Positions 26,459-35,205 of a DNA stretch of 51,974 nucleotides are shown in pieces (within the stretch, counting starts at the first letter, position 1; each line of letters begins with the position of its first letter). A model generated the notes under the pieces. The model was not told the DNA's origin and ran no database searches. It worked only from the letters and a program-made list of their open reading frames with translations. A program made the translations under genes and the position numbers. The DNA comes from Methanomassiliicoccaceae archaeon (lineage in GTDB: Archaea; Thermoplasmatota; Thermoplasmata; Methanomassiliicoccales; Methanomethylophilaceae), in NCBI GenBank assembly GCA_016284295.1, contig JAEEOP010000003.1:1-51974 (forward strand), read 5' to 3'.

Positions 26459-27838
26459 ATGGGACTAATCAAGGCTATCGGTGCTGCAGCAGGCAGTACT
26501 CTCGCCGACCAGTGGAAGGAGTTCTTCTACTGCGAGAGCATACCGGCGGACACCTTGGTCGTCAAGGGACAGAAACGCGTCAGCGGACGTTCCGCCAACA
26601 CCAAGGGCAGCGACAACATCATCAGCAACGGTTCAGGCATCTCCGTAGCGGACGGACAGTGCATGATCATCGTCGAGCAGGGAAAGATTGTCGCCATCAG
26701 TTCCGAACCGGGACTGTACACCTTCGACGTCTCCACCGAGCCCAGCGTCTTCGCGGGCAACCTCGGTGCCAGCGTCATCAATTCGTTCAAGACCTTTGGA
26801 AGACGTGTCTCCTACGGAGGCGACACCGGCAAGGATCAGCGCATATACTACATCAATGTCAAGGAGATCATCGACAACAAGTTCGGTACCTCCATCCCGA
26901 TCCCGTTCCGCGTGGTAGACAGGAACATCGGCCTGGACGTCGATGTGTCCGTCCGCTGCTTCGGTACGTATTCGTACAAGATCTCGGACCCCATCCTGTT
27001 CTACACCAACGTCTGCGGTAACGTCACGGACATCTACAAGAGGACCAACATCGACGGCCAGCTGAAGACCGAATTCATCGCAGGGCTCCAGCCCGGTTTC
27101 GGAAAATTGTCCGACCTCGGGCTCCGTCCCAACCAGATCATGATGCACACGGAGGAGCTCCAGGAGGCGATGAACGAGGCCCTGTCCAAGAAGTGGTCTC
27201 AGCTGCGCGGTATTGACGTCGTCAGCGTCGCCCTCGGATCCGTCACGCTGCCCGAAGAGGATGCCCAGATGATCAAGGAGGCCCAGAGGATCGCCATCCT
27301 CCGTGACCCCAGCATGGCAGGCGCCACCCTGGTCGAGGCACAGTCCGAGGCCCTCAAGTCCGCCGCCAAGAACGAGGCGGGTGCCGTCACCGGACTCATG
27401 GGAGTCGGTATGGTCGGCCAGGTCAGCGGCAACAGCATGAACGCCCAGGGCTACTACAACATGCCCAACCAGCAGCAGCCGCCACCGCAGGGCGCCCCCC
27501 AGCAGGGAGTCCCCAACCCGGCCGCCGCTCCGAATCCGGCAGCGGCCATGGCCTGGACCTGCGCATGCGGCCAGGTAGTCACCGGCAAGTTCTGCCCCGA
27601 ATGCGGTAAGAAGAAGCCCGAAGCGCAGCCCCAGCCGGAAGGATGGGCCTGTCCCAAATGCGGGAACAAGAACCTCGGCAAGTTCTGCCAGGAATGCGGG
27701 GAGAAGAAGCCCCAGGGAGTCCCCCAGTACCGCTGCGACAAGTGCGGCTGGATGCCCGCCGACCCGAGCAAGCCGCCCAGATTCTGCCCCGAGTGCGGGG
27801 ACCCGTTCGGTGACGAGGACATAACACATCACGCTTGA
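26459..27838 (+). CDS. SPFH/Band 7 protein with C-terminal zinc ribbons
   Basis: The 459-residue protein starts MGLIKAIGAAAGSTLADQWK, the usual opening of virion-core-like SPFH proteins, and has an SPFH domain over about residues 40-290. A low-complexity linker (QQQPPPQGAPQQG) leads to three tandem zinc ribbons: CACGQVVTGKFCPECG, CPKCGNKNLGKFCQECG and CDKCG...RFCPECG. There is no transmembrane helix. SPFH proteins form scaffolds at membranes; the ribbons probably bind protein or nucleic-acid partners. It is followed 17 bp later by a small membrane protein, a likely anchor. Confidence 0.85.
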   Translation: MGLIKAIGAAAGSTLADQWKEFFYCESIPADTLVVKGQKRVSGRSANTKGSDNIISNGSGISVADGQCMIIVEQGKIVAISSEPGLYTFDVSTEPSVFAGNLGASVINSFKTFGRRVSYGGDTGKDQRIYYINVKEIIDNKFGTSIPIPFRVVDRNIGLDVDVSVRCFGTYSYKISDPILFYTNVCGNVTDIYKRTNIDGQLKTEFIAGLQPGFGKLSDLGLRPNQIMMHTEELQEAMNEALSKKWSQLRGIDVVSVALGSVTLPEEDAQMIKEAQRIAILRDPSMAGATLVEAQSEALKSAAKNEAGAVTGLMGVGMVGQVSGNSMNAQGYYNMPNQQQPPPQGAPQQGVPNPAAAPNPAAAMAWTCACGQVVTGKFCPECGKKKPEAQPQPEGWACPKCGNKNLGKFCQECGEKKPQGVPQYRCDKCGWMPADPSKPPRFCPECGDPFGDEDITHHA

Positions 27839-27855
27839 ACAAAGGAGGTCAAGAC

Positions 27856-28221
27856 ATGGCAGAAAATGAAAAGGAATCTACGAACTGGGGAGCGATCACC
27901 GGCGTGGTCGTGCTCGTTGCTATCATCGTCGGACTGCTCTACTACTACTACACGTCGCAGGTGATCCCGGCAATAGGGATACCTCTGCTGATAATCGGAG
28001 TCTTCGAAGTCCTCTCTTCGATTGGCAAGAGCTCAACGCCCGATCAGTTCGGCACCAGCGAATCCTACGCGGCCACCGTGCTAGGGTTCCTGCTAATAGC
28101 CATAGGCGGAGCGATGCTGGTGTTCATCTACTCGGACAGCATCATCTTCCCGATCGTCTTCGCACTCGTGGTCATCATCCTCTTCTTCCTGGTATCGATG
28201 GCCAAGAGGAAGAAGGAATGA
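27856..28221 (+). CDS. Small membrane protein, partner of the SPFH protein
   Basis: The 121-residue protein has an acidic N-terminus (MAENEKESTN) followed by four hydrophobic segments. The first ends LLYYYYTSQV, and the tail is basic (MAKRKKE). ATG 27856 is preceded by AGGAGGT at ideal spacing; that settles the start against an in-frame TTG at 27835. No family is recognised. Its position 17 bp after the SPFH gene and before a strong hairpin suggests a two-gene operon, with this protein as a membrane anchor. Confidence 0.75.
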   Translation: MAENEKESTNWGAITGVVVLVAIIVGLLYYYYTSQVIPAIGIPLLIIGVFEVLSSIGKSSTPDQFGTSESYAATVLGFLLIAIGGAMLVFIYSDSIIFPIVFALVVIILFFLVSMAKRKKE

Positions 28222-28228
28222 GAAAACA

Positions 28229-28244
28229 GGCCGGGTGACCGGCC
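28229..28244 (+). terminator. Hairpin terminator between convergent genes
   Basis: GGCCGG-GTGA-CCGGCC is a perfect 6-bp GC stem with a tetraloop, 8 nt past the stop codon and followed by pyrimidine-rich GTCTTCCCTTT. It may serve both converging genes. Confidence 0.65.
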
Positions 28245-28276
28245 GTCTTCCCTTTACAATTATTGATACTTGAACG

Positions 28277-29143
28277 TCACCTGACGGTCTTCATCCATGA
28301 CAGAAGGGAATCCGCTTCGTAACGGTAGGTGTTGACCTGGTCCTTGCTTCCGGAGACCTCTCCGCCCTTGAAGGACTTCTCCCACTTCTGTCCGAGGATT
28401 GTCCTGTATGCATCGAGGAACAGCGACGCGGGTTCGGCGAACGAGGAGTCCACGAACACCGTGCCGGCGACGAAGAACAGACGCTCGTTGCGGATGTCGG
28501 AGACCGCATCCCAGTTGGATTGCGTCATCCCTCCCTGGATGGATTCCACATCCTTCCGGCACTCCTCGAGGAACTCCGAGCAGCCAGCCATGAATGCCCC
28601 CTTCAGCTCCGGATCCGTGAAGTAGGGTTCAATCCTCTTCCTGATCTCGTACAGCCTCACGTTCTCTATATCCGCGGGCTTGACCTTCCTGTAGGTGACG
28701 TAGACCCGCTTGAAGTCCCTGTCCCTCTCGGACAGATAGTTGCTGACGTACGTGCGGAGCAGCTCTGTGTAATCCTCCTTCGTAAGAGCAACGGATGCCT
28801 TCGGCATGCTGCGGGCGATGGCCGCGAACGAAGACGCTTTCTTGAAGTCCTTGTCGAGCAGCGCCACGTACTTCACAAGCAGAGGGGCGGGATCCGTGCT
28901 GTCCAGGTCGGATGCCTTGTCGGCGTACTCCAGGGCTGTGATGTAATCCTTGTTCCTGATGCACTGCACCGCGGCACGTACCGCATCGGTGAACTCATTG
29001 CCCTTCTTCATGGACGAGTATTCCGAGGAGGACATCTCCTTCTCGACCGGGGCCCCGCAGAATTCGCAATAGCACATGTTCCTGCCCGCAGGCATCTAGA
29101 TCGGTGCACCGCAGCTCGGACACTTCAGAGTGATGATAGCCAT
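28277..29143 (-). CDS. Zinc-ribbon / TPR-like protein with in-frame amber codon (possible pyrrolysine)
   Basis: From ATG 29143 the frame reads MAIITLKCPSCGAPI, then TAG at 29098-29096, then MPAGRNMCYCEFCGAPVEK and 260 more residues to TGA. The two cysteine knuckles of one zinc ribbon, CPSC (residues 8-11) and CEFC (26-29), lie on opposite sides of the TAG with normal spacing, so the domain is complete only if TAG is decoded (residue 16). The rest looks helical and TPR-like (DYITALEYADKASDLDSTDP). Restart at the ATG after the TAG would lose half the zinc site and has no ribosome binding site. Pyrrolysine insertion, low readthrough or a recent nonsense mutation are the alternatives. It is convergent with the SPFH operon. 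Confidence 0.7.
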
Positions 29144-29256
29144 ACATTCACCGCCCGGACCCGATATGGGCCGGCATCCGCGACATCTGCATCATACGAC
29201 ATAAAACCATGCGAAAACGTCGATGCCAGACATCATTCGGTTCAGTCCGACGAACC

Positions 29257-29272
29257 ATAAGCAAATGCTTAT
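29257..29272. promoter_or_regulatory. Palindromic promoter element of the cation exchanger gene
   Basis: ATAAGC-AAAT-GCTTAT is a perfect dyad overlapping a TATA-like GCTTATAT, 24 nt upstream of the ATG at 29296. A bound regulator here would cover the TATA element. Confidence 0.5.
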
Positions 29273-29295
29273 ATTGTAACCTGTTAACCCCCGTT

Positions 29296-30249
29296 ATGTT
29301 CTGGATTGCGGTGAGCTTGATCGCAGGTGCGGCAATGCTCTATTTCGGTTCCGAATGGCTCGTTCGCGGTGCCAAAGGCCTCGCCCTGCGCCTCGGAGTC
29401 TCGCCTTTCATAATCGGTCTGACCATAGTCGCCTTCGGTTCCTCTGCGCCCGAATGCATCACATCGATCGTGAGCACCAGCAATCCGTCGCTGATCATCG
29501 GAAACGTGGTCGGTAGCAACATCGCCAATGTCGGACTTGCCATAGGCCTGGCTGCTATTGCGGGGCCGATGGCTGCGGTATACAAGGACATGAAACTTGA
29601 GATTTGGGCAATGCTGGCAGCCTGCGTCGGACTCTGTGCCCTCGGACTTCTCGGCAGTATCGGCCTGTACATCGGAATAGTTCTCATCGCACTGCTGTTC
29701 GTATTCCTTTTCGTGGTCTTCAAGAGGAAGAAGACCGATGATAGCGGAAGAGCTGCGTATGAGGATGACGTTAAAGAAGAGAAACTGGGTACGCCCGTCC
29801 TCGCAATCCTGTGCGTCGTGGGGCTTGTGCTGCTCTATTTCGGAGCAAGATTCTTCATAGACGGCGCCAAAGACCTCGCGGCCCTGCTCGGGGTGTCCGA
29901 TATGATCATCGGACTGATCGTCGTCGCAATCGGCACCTCGCTCCCCGAGATGTGCATCAGCATCATGGCATCCCGCCGCGGAGAGGCGGACCTGGCCGTT
30001 GCGAACATCGTAGGCAGCAACATATTCAACATCCTCTTCGTCCTCGGTATCGGAGCCGTCCTTGTAGACGTCCCCGTGTCAGAATCCATGCTCATGTTCC
30101 ACATGCCCGTGATGCTCATCTTCAGCCTGGCGATGTTCCTCTTCGTTCGTTTCAGGAATCGTATCGAACGCCCGACTGGGATGCTGTTCGTCGGGATGTA
30201 TGCAGTGTACATCGTCATAATGGGGCTGGTCCCATCCTTGATGATCTGA
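29296..30249 (+). CDS. Ca2+/Na+ exchanger family protein (CaCA, YrbG-like)
   Basis: The 317-residue protein has two homologous halves of about five helices. Each carries the alpha-repeat motif: TIVAFGSSAPECITSI and VVGSNIANVGLAIG in the first, VVAIGTSLPEMCISI and IVGSNIFNILFVLG in the second. The acidic Glu in each P-E pair is the ion ligand of the family. A basic/acidic loop (FKRKKTDDSGRAAYEDDVKE) separates the halves. It should exchange Ca2+ for Na+ or H+ across the cytoplasmic membrane. ATG 29296 directly precedes the first helix; an earlier start would run into the promoter. Confidence 0.88.
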   Translation: MFWIAVSLIAGAAMLYFGSEWLVRGAKGLALRLGVSPFIIGLTIVAFGSSAPECITSIVSTSNPSLIIGNVVGSNIANVGLAIGLAAIAGPMAAVYKDMKLEIWAMLAACVGLCALGLLGSIGLYIGIVLIALLFVFLFVVFKRKKTDDSGRAAYEDDVKEEKLGTPVLAILCVVGLVLLYFGARFFIDGAKDLAALLGVSDMIIGLIVVAIGTSLPEMCISIMASRRGEADLAVANIVGSNIFNILFVLGIGAVLVDVPVSESMLMFHMPVMLIFSLAMFLFVRFRNRIERPTGMLFVGMYAVYIVIMGLVPSLMI

Positions 30250-30262
30250 TGCGGTACGGAAC

Positions 30263-31057
30263 ATGAAGTACCCTGTGCTGCTGGACTATGACGTATCCGC
30301 TACCGATTGGGACGGCCCCTGCGAGCTCGTGCAGTGCAAGAGGGCCCTGCACCCGACCGTGCTGGGCGACGCCAAGTACAGTCTCAACCCGTACGGCGGA
30401 TGCGAGCACGGATGCATCTACTGCTTCGCACCCGGACACACCCACACGGACATCTCGTTATGGAGGGTGGTGAGGGTCAAGACGAACATCGTCGAGCGCC
30501 TCTCCAAGGAGCTGGATTTCACTGAAGGACAGATAGCCCTGGGCACCGTCACGGACCCGTATCAGGCGGCCGAAGGGAGGTTCAGGCTCAGCCGCATGTG
30601 CCTCGAGGTGCTCCAGCGGAAAGGGAGAGGCGTATTCATAATCACCAAATCTGACCTCGTCACCAGGGATGCCGATATCCTGAAGGACATGGATGCGACT
30701 GTGGCCATCACGGTCACCAACCCCGACGACAGGATCTGCAGGATGACCGAACCCGGTGCGCCTACGACGAGAGAACGCCTCAAAGCGGCGAAGACACTAG
30801 TGGACGAAGGTGTGGATACCATCGCATTCATAGCACCCGTGCTGTCGTCGCTCGAGGGTCGCGAGGAGGAACTGCTCCAAATGATCGCGGATTCCGGGAT
30901 CAGAACCGTGTTCGTGGACCAGTTCAAACCTAGAGGTGTGACCATGGACAGGATGGACCGCATGGGCATCACATCGTCCGAGAAGGCTGAGAGGTGCATC
31001 CATGAGGTCGGCAGGTCGATGGGATTCAAGATGCTCCCTCCAAGACACTTCCGATGA
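30263..31057 (+). CDS. Radical SAM protein (SplB/Rv2578c-like)
   Basis: The 264-residue protein has the motif YGGCEHGCIYCFAPGHTHTD, in which Cys-x3-Cys-x2-Cys binds the 4Fe-4S cluster that cleaves S-adenosylmethionine. IALGTVTDPYQAAEGRF and ITKSDLVTRD are the other conserved loops of the SplB-like group. The substrate is unknown; members are often called spore-photoproduct-lyase-like without that activity. It begins 13 bp after the exchanger gene and may share its transcript. It converges on the cobalt transporter operon, with stops 2 bp apart. Confidence 0.85.
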   Translation: MKYPVLLDYDVSATDWDGPCELVQCKRALHPTVLGDAKYSLNPYGGCEHGCIYCFAPGHTHTDISLWRVVRVKTNIVERLSKELDFTEGQIALGTVTDPYQAAEGRFRLSRMCLEVLQRKGRGVFIITKSDLVTRDADILKDMDATVAITVTNPDDRICRMTEPGAPTTRERLKAAKTLVDEGVDTIAFIAPVLSSLEGREEELLQMIADSGIRTVFVDQFKPRGVTMDRMDRMGITSSEKAERCIHEVGRSMGFKMLPPRHFR

Positions 31058-31059
31058 CA

Positions 31060-32205
31060 TCAGACCGTTCTGACGTCGATCTTCCCGTATCCGTTGCCAT
31101 TGATGAAATCCGCGGACGATACGGCCTTGTCTACCATTATCGGATCGCACAGGAGAACGGAATCCTCTCCCGAGAGGCACTTCCTTATGCAGTTCTCCGG
31201 ACCGTTGTACATGAAGTCCACGGACATCTCAGTCTTATTCCTGGCGGTCCTCGCGGACATGCCGTATATCCCAATGGGAAGCCCTTCCAGGCCCTCGGAG
31301 GCCAGCAGTGCCGGTATATCTGTGTCCTTATCGACCTTCACAACGTTCATCACACCGAAGTCCGTCGCGCAGCGGTCGGATATCTTCACCGACAATTGGC
31401 TCTGGGTGTGCGGATAAGGCTCCAGTTCGCATTTTCCGAGGTTCGCGAACGTCCTGTTCATCCTGTAGACCGACGGCATCAAAAGACCCGCCTTCTGCAC
31501 CAGCTGATAATCCTCATAGAAAGGCTCCGGAATGCCGGAGTAGACACATTTCGATGAATTCAATACGCGTATCTCATCCGCCCATGAATAGACCAGATCC
31601 GTGTCATGAGAGGACATTATGACCGTGACACCGGACGAATTGAGCTGCTCCGCAATCTCCATGACCTCATAGGCCATCTGGGGATCCAGACCTGCGGTGG
31701 GCTCGTCCATGATGAGCACACTGGGCCTCATGGCCAGCACGCCTGCCAGCGTGACCCTCTTCCTCTGCCCGTAGGACAGCTTCATGATGGGGGACTTGCG
31801 GTACGCCTCCATGCCCACGGCGAAAAGGGCCTCCTGGACCCTCTCCTCAACCTCCTCCTTGGGGAGCTTCATGTTCTCCGGACCGTAGGCGACATCCTGC
31901 TCCACATAGGGCTTGAACATCATCTCGTTGGGGTTCTGGAAGAGGATCGACACCTCCGACCTCATCCTGATCTTCCCGCTGTGGCTGTAGGACATGGGCG
32001 CATCCTTGTAGTACACCTTGCCGCTGGCGGGCTTGTTCAGTGCGTTCAGGACGCTGAACAGCGTGGACTTGCCAGCGCCGTTGGATCCGAGGATCGCGGT
32101 CTTCTTCCCGACAGGGATGTCTATGTCCATCTCGTCGAGGACCTTGGCCCCCTTCCTGCTGTACGAGAAGGTGACCTTCTCCGTTCTCAGAAGCGAATCG
32201 CTCAT
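31060..32205 (-). CDS. cbiO: Cobalt ECF transporter ATPase CbiO (first copy) with extra C-terminal domain
   Basis: The 381-residue protein has an ABC ATPase over residues 1-250: Walker A GSNGAGKS, signature LSYGQRKR and Walker B VLIMDEPTAGLD. About 130 further residues, beyond the usual CbiO length, contain PYPHTQSQLSVKI, GIYGMSARTARNK and SVLLCDPIMVDKAV. The neighbouring CbiO has a related extension. It powers cobalt uptake with CbiQ and CbiM/N at the cytoplasmic membrane. Its start overlaps the preceding CbiO stop, and it is the last gene of the operon. Confidence 0.88.
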   Translation of the reverse strand: MSDSLLRTEKVTFSYSRKGAKVLDEMDIDIPVGKKTAILGSNGAGKSTLFSVLNALNKPASGKVYYKDAPMSYSHSGKIRMRSEVSILFQNPNEMMFKPYVEQDVAYGPENMKLPKEEVEERVQEALFAVGMEAYRKSPIMKLSYGQRKRVTLAGVLAMRPSVLIMDEPTAGLDPQMAYEVMEIAEQLNSSGVTVIMSSHDTDLVYSWADEIRVLNSSKCVYSGIPEPFYEDYQLVQKAGLLMPSVYRMNRTFANLGKCELEPYPHTQSQLSVKISDRCATDFGVMNVVKVDKDTDIPALLASEGLEGLPIGIYGMSARTARNKTEMSVDFMYNGPENCIRKCLSGEDSVLLCDPIMVDKAVSSADFINGNGYGKIDVRTV

Positions 32206-33338
32206 CTCACCGCCTCCGTGCGTATATCGGCGCCGAATGCGCCGAGCCTCTTTGCCTGCTCCTTCACAGACACGTCGTATATCGGGTCGTAGAACAAGAC
32301 GGTGTCCTTCCCCTCCACCGCCTTCAGGAAGCAGGCGTCCACGGCATCGAACCTGAACTCCACATCCCTTTCACGCAGTGCATAGCGGACATCCGGACCG
32401 TACACCCCTGTGCACATGCCCCTCATGTCCTTCATGACGGAATCATACCTATCCGCCGCCTCCGCTTCCTCCACAGGCACGCAGTACACCGTCCCAACCT
32501 CAGACGGCCTTCCGAACTTCGCCGTAAACTCGCTGCAGCTGTGGGGGTACGGCGATGCGTCCATGCCGTTGACAGCCGACACATCCTTGTTCATGCCGTA
32601 TACCGAAGGTATCAGCAGACCGCAGTCGTACACCCTCTCGGGATCGGAATAGAACTCGTCCGCATCCCCGGTGAACTCTATCTTCCCCTTGTTCAGAACG
32701 TCCGAAACATCCGCCCATCTGTAGACCAGGTCGATGTCGTGCGTAGAGATCAGCACGGTCACACCGTTCAGGCGGAGCTTCTCCGCAAGCTCCATGACCT
32801 CCATGGAGGCCTGCGGATCGAGCCCTGCCGTGGGCTCGTCCATGATCATAATCTTGGGCTGCATCGCCAGGGCGCCGGCAATCGCCACCCTCTTCCTCTG
32901 TCCCCCGGAAAGCTGCTGGAGGGGACGTCTCGCGTATTCGCTGATCCTCATGTCCCTCAGGGCCTTCTCCACCCTGGCCTCCACCTCGTCCCTGTCTATG
33001 CCGAGATTGAGAGGGCCGAACGCCACATCCTCCTCGACCAGCGAGCAGAATATCTGCTCGTCCGGGTTCTGCAGGACCACGGCGACATCCGATCTCAGGT
33101 CGCGCAGTCCCTCGCGTGTATAATCTATGGGGGATCCGTTGTACAGGACCTGCCCCTTCTGCGGCCTGTGCACGCCGGTCAGCGTGTAGAACAGGGTCGT
33201 CTTCCCGGCCCCGTTGGCTCCCAGGACGGCCGTGCGCCTTCCGCCTTCTATCGTAAGACTGAATCCGTCCATCACCGGCGGGACGTTCGGATTATGGGCG
33301 AACGTGACATCCTCCAACCTGAATAGCTCCGTCATCAT
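32202..33338 (-). CDS. cbiO: Cobalt ECF transporter ATPase CbiO (second copy) with extra C-terminal domain
   Basis: The 378-residue ABC ATPase has Walker A GANGAGKT, Q-loop VVLQNPDEQIF, signature LSGGQRKR and Walker B IMIMDEPTAGLD. The C-terminal extension (PYPHSCSEFTAKF, TGVYGPDVRYALRERDVEF, DTVLFYDPIYD) matches that of the other copy in order and key residues, so the pair arose by duplication of an already extended gene. The two may form a heterodimeric motor. The start lies 1-2 bp from the CbiQ stop, indicating tight coupling. Confidence 0.88.
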   Translation of the reverse strand: MMTELFRLEDVTFAHNPNVPPVMDGFSLTIEGGRRTAVLGANGAGKTTLFYTLTGVHRPQKGQVLYNGSPIDYTREGLRDLRSDVAVVLQNPDEQIFCSLVEEDVAFGPLNLGIDRDEVEARVEKALRDMRISEYARRPLQQLSGGQRKRVAIAGALAMQPKIMIMDEPTAGLDPQASMEVMELAEKLRLNGVTVLISTHDIDLVYRWADVSDVLNKGKIEFTGDADEFYSDPERVYDCGLLIPSVYGMNKDVSAVNGMDASPYPHSCSEFTAKFGRPSEVGTVYCVPVEEAEAADRYDSVMKDMRGMCTGVYGPDVRYALRERDVEFRFDAVDACFLKAVEGKDTVLFYDPIYDVSVKEQAKRLGAFGADIRTEAVR

Positions 33339-33339
33339 C

Positions 33340-34164
33340 TCACCATCCGAACAGCGGAGCGAAGATCTGCTGCATGTCTATCCATCCAACGCTGTACAGT
33401 CCAAAGACGTACAATACGACCGCCGAGCCGATCGCCACGATCGGCCACATGACGGACATCTTCCTGGGAGGACGGTATATCGGGAAGTAGCCGTTGTAAT
33501 TCCTGCAGGCCAATGCCGCTTCCGATTTCTCGGCCATCTCCATGGAGAATATGAACGTGCCCGCCATGGCCCCGCCGTAGGACCTCATGGCCGTCAGCGA
33601 TCCGTTGTAGCCGAGCCTGCACTGCGCCGCATCGATCATGACGAGGAACCTCTCCAGGAGCAGAAACGCGTATCTGTAGATCAGGACGATGAGTTCCGTT
33701 ATCTCGCTGGGGAAATGCAGACTCCTGAAGGCCTGCGCCAGATGGGGTATCGGCGTGGAGCTGGCGAACGAGAGCATAAGGGTCACTCCCGCAATCGCAC
33801 GGATGAATATGATCCATGCCTTGTTGAAACTGGTGGCGGTCATGTGGATCTTGAACCAGAGTATCTGACCCTCCCAAAGGGCAGGCTCGTTCGGATCGCC
33901 CATGATCGATATCATACCGCTCCCGATGATCATGATCAGGATCGCCTCCCCTATGGCCAGGGAGAGGATCAACGGTATCTTCATGTTAGTTGAATAAGCC
34001 ATCAGCAGGATGCCGATGACGAACGTGATCATAGGGACCACGATGCTCTCGGTGATGAGACCGACGATAAGGAGGCACATCACCAGAAGGAGTTTGCCGA
34101 GAGGGGCCCAGTCGACCATGCGGGAGCTGTACGCCAGCTCATCCATCTCAACCTGTTCGGACAC
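33340..34164 (-). CDS. cbiQ: Cobalt ECF transporter transmembrane protein CbiQ
   Basis: The 274-residue protein has five to six helices. The coupling region after helix 4 contains AQAFRSLHFPSEITELIVLI and the conserved cytoplasmic loop EKSEAALACRNYNGYFP, whose A-R type motif contacts the ATPases. It is the T component linking CbiM to CbiO. The start is GTG 34164 with AGGGTGGG upstream; an ATG six codons later is an alternative. Gene order M-N-Q-O-O is standard for cobalt operons. Confidence 0.88.
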   Translation of the reverse strand: MSEQVEMDELAYSSRMVDWAPLGKLLLVMCLLIVGLITESIVVPMITFVIGILLMAYSTNMKIPLILSLAIGEAILIMIIGSGMISIMGDPNEPALWEGQILWFKIHMTATSFNKAWIIFIRAIAGVTLMLSFASSTPIPHLAQAFRSLHFPSEITELIVLIYRYAFLLLERFLVMIDAAQCRLGYNGSLTAMRSYGGAMAGTFIFSMEMAEKSEAALACRNYNGYFPIYRPPRKMSVMWPIVAIGSAVVLYVFGLYSVGWIDMQQIFAPLFGW

Positions 34165-34187
34165 GGACCCACCCTCTTATTGAGGTT

Positions 34188-34499
34188 TCAAGCCTCGGAA
34201 TCCTTCGACGCGTTGGCCTGCCTTCTGGCGTTCAGCATACCGATGAAGTATCCAATGATGACGGCACCGATAGCGGCCTGCACGGCGAACAGGAAGGACT
34301 CGGTCTCTCCGGGGAGCTCGAATCCGAGGTTCTCCATCCAGTTGCCTGTCCAAGGCTCATATCCGTAGCTCTCTGCGGCCTGTCCTCCAGAATCGTCCGA
34401 TCCTCCGAACTCACCGGGGACCAGAAGGAGGGTGCCCACCACGAGCACCGCTATGATCGCGAATCCTACGATGTACATTGTTGAGTTCTTCATCTTCAC
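34188..34499 (-). CDS. cbiN: Cobalt transport accessory protein CbiN
   Basis: The 103-residue protein has two helices (IVGFAIIAVLVVGTLLLV and FAVQAAIGAVIIGYFIGML) around an extracytoplasmic loop (GYEPWTGNWMENLGFELPG). This matches the CbiN layout, though the loop is diverged. It assists CbiM in loading Co2+. The first codon is GTG 34499, which overlaps the CbiM stop; ATG 34493 two codons on is an alternative. Confidence 0.85.
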   Translation of the reverse strand: MKMKNSTMYIVGFAIIAVLVVGTLLLVPGEFGGSDDSGGQAAESYGYEPWTGNWMENLGFELPGETESFLFAVQAAIGAVIIGYFIGMLNARRQANASKDSEA

Positions 34500-35182
34500 A
34501 CCTCGGTGGAGAAGGGGTTGAGCTTGTTCTCATCCGCGATTCCGAAGATCTCAGGCTTTGCGGTGGAGAGGTACTGCGCGAACATCGCCAGCACGAGACC
34601 CTCGACGATTGCCAGAGGGATCTGTGTGACCGCGTACACAGACATAAAGTCGATGAAGCTCGATGCGAAGTCGGCTCCGGTGGACGTAACGACGTTGAGC
34701 GTCATCTGGATAGCGGTGACAACGTATGTCATGAGGTCCGCTATGGCGGCTGCGACGAACATGCTGATGAACACTCCCGCGTTCGCCTTCCTGATGAGCT
34801 TCCAGAGTACGAGACCGCAGAGGGGTCCGATGATTCCCATGGAGACACAGTTGGCTCCGAGGGTTGTGAATCCTCCGTGTGCGAGGAGGAGCGCCTGGAA
34901 CAGCAGGACGATCGTGGCGAGGACGGAACAGACTCCGACTCCATAGAATACGACTGCGATTCCGGTTCCTGTGGGGTGCGAGCTCGATCCGGTGACCGAG
35001 GGCAGCTTGAGCGAGGAGAGCAGGAAGATGAATGCTCCGGAGAGAGCTACCGTCATCTTCTGCTCGGGGTGCTCCGCAAGGATCTTGCGGAGCTTGATGA
35101 CACCGACCACGAAGAACGGAATCATCACCACGAACCAAACTGCACACCACATAGGGTCTAGATAACCTTCCATTATGTGCAT
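34496..35182 (-). CDS. cbiM: Cobalt-binding S component CbiM
   Basis: The 228-residue protein begins MHIMEGYLDPMWCAVWF. In CbiM/NikM the mature N-terminal amine, His2 and nearby His residues bind the metal ion, so the start at 35182 is fixed by function. Seven hydrophobic segments follow, with the conserved SSSHPTGTGIAVVFYG loop near residue 65 supplying another histidine. GGTGA precedes the ATG. It heads the operon and determines Co2+ specificity; a nickel preference cannot be excluded from sequence alone. Confidence 0.9.
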   Translation of the reverse strand: MHIMEGYLDPMWCAVWFVVMIPFFVVGVIKLRKILAEHPEQKMTVALSGAFIFLLSSLKLPSVTGSSSHPTGTGIAVVFYGVGVCSVLATIVLLFQALLLAHGGFTTLGANCVSMGIIGPLCGLVLWKLIRKANAGVFISMFVAAAIADLMTYVVTAIQMTLNVVTSTGADFASSFIDFMSVYAVTQIPLAIVEGLVLAMFAQYLSTAKPEIFGIADENKLNPFSTEV

Positions 35183-35205
35183 TACTTTTCACCATCCAAT
35201 GGTAT

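Noticed and set aside
27835-27855. TTG start for the small membrane protein after the SPFH gene
   Set aside because: AGGAGGT at 27843-27849 is correctly spaced only for ATG 27856 and would lie inside the coding region if TTG were used.
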